Below, piece after piece: positions 6,637 to 14,800 of a stretch of DNA of 50,365 nt. The translations under genes and the position numbers were made by a program. Source of the stretch: an uncultured Pseudomonas sp. GTDB lineage: Bacteria; Pseudomonadota; Gammaproteobacteria; Pseudomonadales; Pseudomonadaceae. Position 1 is the first letter of the stretch. Each line of letters opens with the position of its first letter. The stretch is taken from contig NZ_CAMPHN010000014.1 in assembly GCF_946885885.1 (NCBI RefSeq), forward strand, positions 1 through 50,365. Direction: 5' to 3'. The notes beneath the pieces are model-generated. The model searched no databases. It saw nothing but the letters and a program-made list of their open reading frames with translations, and was not told the DNA's origin.

Positions 6637-7065
6637 CTACCTCGGATTAAATAAGCTCTGCGGCAATCCAGCATTATTACTTAAAGTTGCAGGCGGTTGA
6701 TAATGCCCAGAATTGTTAGTCCACTGAGTTATTGCTCCTCGACTTGGACCATCATTATTCCCGAAACGTACAGAACCCGCATATTTAACTTCTCCACCAC
6801 CACTCAGCCCAAGGTGGGTTGAAAAGTCCTGATTCACATTTGGCCTGGCAACCCGAACACTCCCATCTGGCATCGTTACAAAATCATATGAACCTGATGG
6901 CGTTATTCTCTTTCCGGTTGAGGTTTGCAGCCAGTAGCGACCGGATTCATCCTGTACAAGAGTTCTTACTGGTCGCTGTGCAATGGCAACATCATTAGGG
7001 CGCAGATTAACCAACGTGCCCCGCTCAGTAAGATTCGGAACAGCACCTGTCGCTTTTGCACCAAA
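6637..7065 (-). CDS. third orphan CdiA-CT toxin domain (SGHY-motif type), no start codon
   Basis: The frame is open from the stop of the preceding immunity gene (7068) and begins with the junction FGAKATGAVPN. No ATG is available near the front; the first possible start is a TTG about 16 codons in. The domain of about 140 residues contains a YDFV strand, VRVARPN, GSVRFGNN and WTNNSGHYQPP, then AGLPQSLF near the end. I recognise this pattern from the C-termini of other polymorphic toxins but cannot assign an activity. It is followed by an immunity-like gene. Without export signals or a ribosome site it is probably silent until recombined onto a full-length cdiA. Confidence 0.6.
   Translation of the reverse strand, partial: FGAKATGAVPNLTERGTLVNLRPNDVAIAQRPVRTLVQDESGRYWLQTSTGKRITPSGSYDFVTMPDGSVRVARPNVNQDFSTHLGLSGGGEVKYAGSVRFGNNDGPSRGAITQWTNNSGHYQPPATLSNNAGLPQSLFNPR
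7049..7062 (-). repeat. toxin-module junction repeat (orphan 3)
   Basis: Minus strand GGTGCAAAAGCGAC, encoding Gly-Ala-Lys-Ala-Thr. It is identical to 7782-7795 and shares GGTGCAAAAG with 8457-8466. It begins 5 bases after the stop of the preceding immunity gene. Confidence 0.65.
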
Positions 7066-7067
7066 GG

Positions 7068-7445
7068 CTATTCAATAAAAGAAATATCTAACCTATCAAT
7101 CTTCCATGAAACTGATTTCCCCTCAAGGAAACCGAAATCGGCCAGCAGCACCTCATCACAAAAAACAAGACCACCACAGTACAAGCAGCCATCTTTTAGC
7201 TCGCCAGTAATGCTGTACGAATACCCCAATCCTTCTCTGACAATTGTGGGCTCGCCATAGGAAACCTCTTGAACAAGGTACTCATCAAAAATCATGGGCA
7301 GCAACTCTGCCCGATAACCCCCCCCCACCTCAAGTTGGTAGGGTAGATAACTGGCAAAGCAGGTCAACCTCTGACCGCATACAATAACCGAGACCTCTTC
7401 CTCGACTTCTGAACAGATGGCATCAACAAGCACTGAATAAATCAC
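7068..7445 (-). CDS. candidate immunity protein of the second orphan toxin
   Basis: This 125-residue, strongly acidic beta-rich protein begins with GTG (MIYSVLVDAICSEVEEE). The GTG overlaps the stop of the upstream toxin by four bases (GTGA), indicating translational coupling. It has several Cys residues and no signal peptide or membrane segment. I do not recognise a family. Acidic character suits a partner that masks a basic RNase surface. Its stop lies directly before the junction repeat of the third orphan toxin, so modules are packed with no spacer. Confidence 0.6.
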   Translation of the reverse strand: MIYSVLVDAICSEVEEEVSVIVCGQRLTCFASYLPYQLEVGGGYRAELLPMIFDEYLVQEVSYGEPTIVREGLGYSYSITGELKDGCLYCGGLVFCDEVLLADFGFLEGKSVSWKIDRLDISFIE

Positions 7446-7798
7446 GGGACAGGCCTTATGGTTTTGTCTGTGGAATTACCATTCAACATCTTCCAAAAAC
7501 TCTTACCACTTTCCACATGAATTGTAGTAATGGCACCATCAGAATTAGTGCCTACAAATCCATACTTTGCATCACCACGAGACGAATTACCCATGAACTG
7601 AACGTAGCCGGTTCGAATCTCGCCTTTATATAGATACTGAACTTTATCTCCGTTTTGCATAATGTCCTTACCCACCTGCAAATACTCAGCTGATGACTTC
7701 ACTCCAAATTCAGCACCGTGCTTTTCAAAATGGCCAAGCAGCTTAGCATTATCAGCAAAGTTAGCCGCTCTCACATTTGCTGTCGCTTTTGCACCAAC
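7442..7798 (-). CDS. second orphan CdiA-CT toxin domain (probable BECR-fold RNase), no start codon
   Basis: The open frame starts at the junction VGAKATANVRAANF, immediately after the stop of the previous immunity gene (TAA at 7802-7804), without a convincing start. The motif LLGHFEKHGAEFG followed by SSAEYLQVGKDIM is characteristic of barnase/EndoU/colicin D-E5/RelE-like toxin nucleases, in which the His-Lys-His segment opens the catalytic domain. The rest is short beta strands (KVQYLYKGEIRTGYVQF, KYGFVG, TTIHVESG). An RNA-cleaving role is inferred from this resemblance. Its partner gene overlaps by four bases. Confidence 0.6.
   Translation of the reverse strand, partial: VGAKATANVRAANFADNAKLLGHFEKHGAEFGVKSSAEYLQVGKDIMQNGDKVQYLYKGEIRTGYVQFMGNSSRGDAKYGFVGTNSDGAITTIHVESGKSFWKMLNGNSTDKTIRPVP
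7782..7795 (-). repeat. toxin-module junction repeat (orphan 2)
   Basis: Minus strand GGTGCAAAAGCGAC, identical over 14 bases to 7049-7062, encoding Gly-Ala-Lys-Ala-Thr. It lies 6 bases after the stop of the upstream immunity gene. Confidence 0.65.
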
Positions 7799-7801
7799 TA
7801 A

Positions 7802-8119
7802 TTAATTGCCAACGGCCTCTCTGCGACGGTACACGATCCGCCCAAGCTCCGATAACCCCGGAAGTCTTTCGCTACCCACAATCAACTCAGAGCGGCATCT
7901 CAAGCTAGAATTCTGATATGCCGTATATTGACAGACAATATCTTCAATTTCCTCGACGTCATCCTCAAGGTTCTCTTCAAGATAGAACCTCAACACCCAT
8001 TCATCGCCACCCCACAGCAATGCGACCATTCTAAAGTTGGCAGAGACCGCCCCTACCAACGCCTGAACAAGCATTAGCACTTGGAAATTCCACTCTTCCA
8101 GCCTAGGCTGATCGCTCAT
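7802..8119 (-). CDS. candidate immunity protein of the first orphan toxin
   Basis: This 105-residue protein begins MSDQPRLEEWNFQVLMLVQA, with a central acidic run (ENLEDDVEEIEDIV) and a final Arg-rich RIVYRRR. It has no signal or membrane segment. The ATG overlaps the toxin stop by four bases (ATGA). Its pattern (RLEEWNFQ, VLRFYLE, EEIEDIV) looks like a known class of small CDI immunity proteins, though I cannot name the family securely. By position it neutralises the toxin fragment at 8116-8469. Confidence 0.6.
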   Translation of the reverse strand: MSDQPRLEEWNFQVLMLVQALVGAVSANFRMVALLWGGDEWVLRFYLEENLEDDVEEIEDIVCQYTAYQNSSLRCRSELIVGSERLPGLSELGRIVYRRREAVGN

Positions 8120-8469
8120 TTCTGACTCCAGTTTGGATTCGTGGGGACAATGCTCGGCTTTTTTGTTCCCTTGATAATAAATACGTTAGTCGGCTGATCA
8201 GTTATACCAACACCGAGATTAACGTTAGTGCCAGTAACGCCCTCAAATTTAACCACTGGGAAACCTTGAGCATTCTTTCCTAGGATCTTCACTTGGCCGG
8301 CATGGTAAGCATCAAGCACTTTTTGAGCATCTGAAACACTGTTCACGAAACCAACGCTCCCCCGCTCCTCAAGCTGCTGCGTCCCTGCAGTATGACGATT
8401 CTGCTTCTGGCTTATTTTTGTTGAGACCTCAGGAAAGTCTTTAGGTGTAAGTATTCCTTTTGCACCATC
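8116..8469 (-). CDS. first orphan CdiA-CT toxin domain (Ntox50-like RNase), no start codon
   Basis: The frame is open from within the end of the preceding immunity gene and begins at DGAKGILTPKDFPEV. The only early start is a GTG about 41 codons in, which would remove the putative catalytic KQNRH. The motif KQNRHTAGT, a helical segment SDAQKVLDAYHAGQVKILG and the final SIVPTNPNW resemble the Ntox50-type polymorphic toxin, a predicted BECR-fold RNase. That family call is from memory and moderate. The domain is complete for that family (about 115 residues). The paired immunity gene overlaps its stop by four bases. Confidence 0.6.
   Translation of the reverse strand, partial: DGAKGILTPKDFPEVSTKISQKQNRHTAGTQQLEERGSVGFVNSVSDAQKVLDAYHAGQVKILGKNAQGFPVVKFEGVTGTNVNLGVGITDQPTNVFIIKGTKKPSIVPTNPNWSQK
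8456..8466 (-). repeat. toxin-module junction repeat (orphan 1)
   Basis: Minus strand GGTGCAAAAGG, encoding Gly-Ala-Lys-Gly. It shares 10 bases with the junctions at 7049-7062 and 7782-7795 and lies within a few bases of the stop of the main cdiI gene. Confidence 0.55.
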
Positions 8470-8789
8470 TAAACCGGGTGATTTCTCAACAAACTGTCAA
8501 TATCCTCAGGCGCTATACCAGGTGCTCCCACACTAAGCCACCGTTCAAATTCGTCAGGGAAAGGCGTCAGGTGTTTTCCATCCTTCTCTCCCTCGATAGC
8601 CGAATTGCCAAAATCAGAAACAAATCTTAGATGGTGGACCGTAACTATCCACAACCGTCGAAGCTCTGGCTCTTGGGGAACACCTTCCGAGGCATCGGAA
8701 ATATAGGAAGATTCTCCTTCAAGTAAATCCAGCACGTCTTTTGCACGACCACCAGACACAAGCATTTTAATCGCTTCAACCTTTCCCAT
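8469..8789 (-). CDS. cdiI: candidate immunity protein of the full-length CdiA
   Basis: This 106-residue acidic, helical soluble protein begins MGKVEAIKMLVSGGRAKDVL. Its start is 15 bases after the cdiA stop, preceded by a G-rich GGCGGGG segment. It contains LRRLWIVTVHHLRFVSDFG and a Pro-rich FPDEFERW segment, and has no membrane segment. I do not recognise a family. Being the first gene after full-length cdiA, it is expected to protect the producer and its siblings from the CdiA C-terminal domain. The stop codon abuts the junction of the first orphan toxin. Confidence 0.65.
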   Translation of the reverse strand: MGKVEAIKMLVSGGRAKDVLDLLEGESSYISDASEGVPQEPELRRLWIVTVHHLRFVSDFGNSAIEGEKDGKHLTPFPDEFERWLSVGAPGIAPEDIDSLLRNHPV

Positions 8790-8804
8790 ACCTAGCCCCG
8801 CCTG

Positions 8805-11800
8805 TCAGTGAGTGAACTTCACGCTACTGTTAGACACCTCAACATTCTTGAACCCTAATGAATTCATCGTCTTGCCCAAAGGCGTATTCCATACAGCCTG
8901 CTCTCTAGACAGCCCTGATAATGTTCCAGATTTAAATACTTCAAGATTCGTATTACCTAGCTGGGCAGAAACAGTTTTCACTTTTCCGGGGCCAACGGTC
9001 TCAATTGCTCTCGATATCATCTCGCTGCCGACTCCCTTTCCGGTGACAGTCGTCCCATACCAATCTATATAAAGATTCCCGTCCGGAGAGTATCTCGCCT
9101 GCAAATCACTTTGAGCAAACTTGCTGTCAACAACGTTTCCATTTTGGTCAAATTTCTGTCTAGTAGATAACTCAATCTCAATACGCCCATCTGCCTTCGG
9201 GGTGGTTTTAGTGTCAATGTTCAAGCCAGTTCGTTCTGCAGGGACAAAACCTTTTGGACCCGCCCGCTCAGTCCTGACCTTGGCCCAATATTCATAGGCT
9301 TTGTTAGCATTCGAAGCAACCGGCGTATTGCCCGAGCGTGTACCCGCCCCCGCCATACCAGCAACCGCACCGATGACGATGCCACCCTTTTCCACGGTAG
9401 AGGTCAGGCTTTCCGCAGCCTTGATGCCCCGGTCGATCAGGGTGAACTTGTAATCTTCGCATAGGGCCGTCGTGCAGTTCAGTTCGGCCAGGGCGTGGAG
9501 ACCGCCCTCGATCTGGGTCAACTGATCCTTGGCCCAGACCGGCCCCATGGTGTCCAGGGCCTCCTTCAGGTTGTCCTGACTGATCCGGTCGAAGTCGAAG
9601 TTTTCTCCGGTCCACACGTTCCGCTGGCAATTGGTATCAGAGCCGCATTCGTTGATACTTTCGACGAAGTCTGCTGTTTCGTCGTGATTGAGGAAATTGT
9701 ACTGCGTGGCGTTGTTCGCCACCCAGGCTCCGGTTTGCAGCTTGTCCGCATCCGTCGAGCCATCCACAACGGCGGCAGCCACCACACCGACCAGTTGCGA
9801 CGACATGGTCAGCAGCATGTCCCGGTTCTCCGGGCTCATCTGGGTGACGGCTTGTCGCAGTTGGTCGGCCAGGGCTTCGTTGGCGCCTGCGGCCACGGCG
9901 CCGATGGCGAAATCGCTGCCTGCGGCTTCGGCCAGGAGACCACCGACAAGGGCATGCAAAGCGATTTTCTGCGGGCTACCGTTCTGCAGACCCAGGTTGC
10001 CAGCGGCATTGAAACTGGTCGCCGCCAAGGTGTTGAGCAGGGCAGACTGCAAAGCTCCGTCCAGGCTGGTGTCCTGGCCTAATGCCTTGCCAACCGCCGC
10101 CGCGGTGACATTCTGAAGCGTCTGGTTGGCGGCGAAGCGGCTTACGCCTTCGACGCTGTTCAGGTCGACCGTGACCTTGCCTGTTATAGGGTTGGTGTTG
10201 GTCTTGAGGACATTGTCGTATACACCCGAAGTCAGACCGGCAGTGATACCCGCAACGGCGTAGCTCTTCAGGGAGTCGCTGGAGGTGACATCCTTGAATA
10301 CCGCACCCAGGTTACCGCGATTGTTGATGGTACTAACCGTCGTCTGAGTCGCGACACTGGTGAACACTGTATTGGCTATCGCTGCTTGCCAGGTGCCTTG
10401 AGCAGCTCCAACCAAGGCGGCCCCCGCACCCGCCGTGATCACCGACATCACGATCGCGATGATGATCGCCGCCCCTCCGCCCAGGCCCGAGTGCTCGTAC
10501 TTGAAGCTCTCGTGTATCTCCTTCACCCGTCGCCAATCTACATCGCCGCGCAGTTCGGCTTCTTTCAGCCAAGCCAGTTGCGGGTCGGCCTGGACCATGG
10601 CGTCGATGGTTTGGGTGACGGTCTGTTGGTTGACCTGCTTGATGTCGATCTTCAGGCCATCAACGGCCTTGATCACCACCTCGCCCTGGGCGAGCAGCAC
10701 GCTCTGACGCAGGGTTTCGTCGGTATTGCCTTTGCCCTTGGCCGAGGTCCAGACGAAGCCGCTGTCGCTCTTTTCGTGGCTCTCTTGTTTTAAGTCCTTA
10801 ACGCCCTCGAAGGCGATTTCGCCGCCGCTCTCCAGGGTCAGGTCTTCGCCGCTGTCCAGACGGGCGCGTTGATAGGTTTGATCGTCCCCGCTCAGTAGCG
10901 TCAGATCGCCGCCGGTGGTGATCTCGCTGCCGACGTTGGTGATTTTGGTGATTTCGTCCCGCTGGGTCTTACTGCTGCCCCAGGAGCCTTTTTTCTTCAT
11001 GTCATAGAGGCTGTAGTCCAGATCCTCCGCGGCCAGCAAAGCCATTTGCCCGCCCGCCACCAGATAGGCTTCGCCGCCTGCGTCGATGCGACTGGCGGAC
11101 AGCACCATGCTGTTGTTGGCGCTAAGCATGACATCGCCGTTGGCGCTGACTTCCGTGGCCTGCTGGCGAACTTGGTCTTCCTGGCGAGTGACCTTTGTAC
11201 TGCCGCGTTTGGTCTTGGAATAGAAGTGTTCCTCGTTGGCTGCCGAAGCCAGGGTCATATCGCGGCCGGCCCCCACGGTGATGTTCTCGTAGGCATCGAT
11301 GCGGCCGTCGCGGGCCGTGAAGTCGCGGCTGGCGATGATCTCGATATCGCGCCCGGAGTTGACCTCCGCGGCATGCTGGAGGGTCCGGGAGTTACGGTTT
11401 TTCCTGCCGTACTCATCCACCAAGCGCTCTTCAGCCGAGACGAAGGCAACATCGCGCCCAGCATCGATGTCGATATCCCCACCACTGTCGAGAACGCCAC
11501 CGATATTGGCCATGTCGCGCCCAGCGCTGAAGCTCAGACTATTGGCCGCCTCGATACGCGCGGCGCTGTCGGCGATGTCCTGGATGTAGTGCCGGCTGCG
11601 GGCAGCGCCCTCATGCTGCGTAACGGAACGTTCATTGAGCACATCGCCGGTCAGCGCCGTAAAGCTGAGATCGCGCCCTTTGATTATTCCGCCTTGGTCG
11701 TTACGGATACTGTCGGCGGCCAGCATATCCAGACGGTTACCCGCCTCGATCAAGCCGCCGTTGCCTATGCTGCCGCCGGCCACGGCGCTGAAGCCATTGC

Positions 11801-14800
11801 TCGCGCGCAGGGTGCCGATGCTGTTCAGGTCGCCACCGGTGATCAGGGAAAGGTTCTCGCCCTGGATCAGTGCCCCGTTAGGCCCCAGGCGGTTGTTGGC
11901 CTGCGCCAGATAAAGCACTGGCACCAGCACTTTCTCGCCGTTCACTTCGTACTCTTCCAGCCAGACGATATCGTGGGTCAGCGCCGCCACTTGCTCGGCG
12001 GTCAGGCTGATGCCGACGGAGAGGTTCAATCTCTGCTTGCTGGCGATGGCGTTGTCCATCAGATGGCGGTACATCGCCTCGTCCGAGTTCAGCCCGGCGA
12101 GGAAGCGCTGGCCGGTACGGGCGACTACCGCCTCGCGGATCAGGCGCTGCTCGTAGAGACCGTCGCCCAGGCGTTTCTGGGTGTTGTCCGTGTCGTAGCC
12201 GAGCAAACCCAGCATGTAGTCGGAACCGAGGAACTGCTTGAGGCTGGTCAGTTCCGGGTTGGTTTCGATCAAGTACTTATGGCTGCTGGGCGGGCTAACG
12301 CTGAAACCCTGGACGAGGGCCAGTTGCTGCACGGTCGGCGCCTCGAAGCTCGAACTCTGAGCGCTAGGTAGCTCTGCACCTAGCGCCTGCTCGTCATCCA
12401 GAACCAGCGGATCGAGACCAGTCGCGCCGGGGTCCAATGGGGCACTAGTGCGTTGAACCTGCTCGGAAGAGCCCGGCAAAGTCGCGGTTGCGGGCAGGTT
12501 CTGACCGTTGAGTGCGGATTGCACTTGATCGGTACCGGCCTCGACCGTTGCGACGCTGCCGCTGGCTTGCAGATCGGCGTCGGTAGCATCCAACTGCCAA
12601 GCGCTAGCGGATACCTGCGTAACGGCTTGGCCGTTTTGGCTGGCAACGGAGAAACTACGGCCTTTGCTGTCGACGGCCGCCAGGCTCTGCTCCTGCTGCC
12701 CAAGCGTGACCTTGCTGCCCGCCTGGGTGCGGTCAACGATAGCGCTTTGCGCGTGGTTGACCGCGGTGTTTCGAGCCTGCTGACCGCTCAGGCGGAACAG
12801 GCCGTTTTCGCCTTGCGGCAGGGTAAAGCCGGGCAGGGTCAGCGGGTTGACTTGCTGTTGTTGCAAGTCTGGCGGAAGTTGCGGATTGAGGTGCGCGACC
12901 GTGCTTTTGCCAGTGCCGACGGCGCTGGTATCGGCCACCCGATTGCCGCCAACACTATGCACGTAATCCTGCCGGATTACGCCGTTTTCCAGATTCTGAG
13001 TCGCCTGAATGGACACATCGCCGCCTGCCTGGACAACAGCAGAGCGAACCTCCCCACCATTAGTGGCTACTTCGACATCACTGACTAATGCGTAACGTCC
13101 CGCCAATGCGCTCGGCAGCTGAAGTAGGTTGTTCGGGTTGTATTGGGATGTTGGCAGGCTGGTTTCGTAATAATAAGCACTCGGGATCCACACTTGCTTC
13201 CCAGTGACCGAATCGAATAATTGGAGCTCTTCATAGCCTCCCGCCTCTCCTCCCCCTTCAACATAAACGATACGCGCAATGGCCAACCGGATATTACCCC
13301 GATCATCTCCATAATAGATATTGGGGTAGTCAGGGCTATTACGTCGATTATAGGGATCTACGTAGTTATATATAAAACGCTCAACAGAGCCATCGCTGAT
13401 CCTGCCGGTGTGGTAGATGCGGGTTCTTTCGATAGAGCCGCCAATTGCGCCGACATTACTGAAGTTAGCGCCCTGCACCGTGATGTTTCCAGCCGCAGAA
13501 ATCGTGCTCTGGCGATTGAAGAGGTCACCGCCGACAAAGTTGAAATTTCCGCCCGATGAAATAAAGGCCGACGGCGAATCGTCGAGCACGGTGCCCTCAT
13601 AAAATTCCTTGGCGATATAGTCGACATAGTATTTGGTGCCATCACAGTCATAACAACGCACCGCGATAAAACCAGAGATCAACTTGCGCCCGAGCGAATA
13701 CACCTCCGTGCGGTTATCCAGCGTTTGCGCATCGATCCGCATATCACCTGCGCTTTCCAGGGTGGCGGAGATATTTTCGACTGCACTTGCTTGTCCTAGC
13801 TGATCATCCTTGGCGATGTTCAGCTCCCCCAGGCTATATACATCCGCATATTTATTGGTGAAACTATTCACCCGCAGCGTCATATCATCGCCGCTGAAAA
13901 TCAGCCCGTTCTCGTTAAGCAACGTCGGCGCAACTATGCGCAGTTTTTCCGCACTGCCGAGAGTGCCGTAGTTGTTCAGCGTATTGGCGGTAACCGTGAG
14001 GTCGCCCGCGGAGGTGAGTTTGCCGAGGTTGCTGAGCAGGCCGCTGGCGCTGACGGTGGTCAAACCGCCACCGGCGATGCGGGTGCTGTTGCCGAGGCTG
14101 ATGCTGGCGGCGCTAAGGTTCAGGTCACCAAGGCTGGTGGCCTGACCATTGCCGCTGTAGCCGCCGCTCAGGTTCAGGTTGAAAGTGCCATCGCTGGCCA
14201 GCAGGCCGTGGTTGACCCAGTTGCTGCCGCTGCCGGTCAGGGATTGGCCTGCCAGCAGTTGGCCGCTGGCGGTCTGGGTGAAGTTGTCGATATTCAGCAC
14301 CAGATTGCCGGCTTGCAGCACGCCGCTGTTGGTCCAGTTGTCGGCCGTCAGGGTGAGCAGGCCGTTGGTGCTGAGATCGCCACCGGCCCCGGTAACCTGG
14401 GCGGCGCTCAGACCGAAGTCGCCGGTGCCGACATGCAGGATGCTACCGCCGCTGCTTTGCAGGCCGGCGACGTTCAGTTCCAGGTTGGCGTTGGCGGTTT
14501 CGATGGTGCCGATGCGGTTATCCAGGCTGGCCGCAGCGATGCTGGTATCGCCACTGGTGCCGAGGGCGCGCAGGCCGCCGTTTCGGTTGTCGATGCTGGC
14601 GGCCGCCAGACTCAGGGTACTGGCGCTTTCCAGGATGCCGTAGCTGTTGTTCAGCGCACCGGAGAGGCTGAAGTCGATGGTTTCAGCGGCAACCTTGCCG
14701 CCCTGCCCGGCTTGCTCGCCGTCGTTGTTGAAGTCGCCTGCGATCACCTTCAGCAATTGGTGGGCATAGAGGCCGCCGCCCTGGTTGTTGAAGGTGGCGG

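Noticed and set aside
11046..12371. 441-codon plus-strand frame duplicated at 3884-4969
   Set aside because: It is antisense to the duplicated FHA-2 block; its duplication only reflects the identical DNA, and no domain is recognisable.
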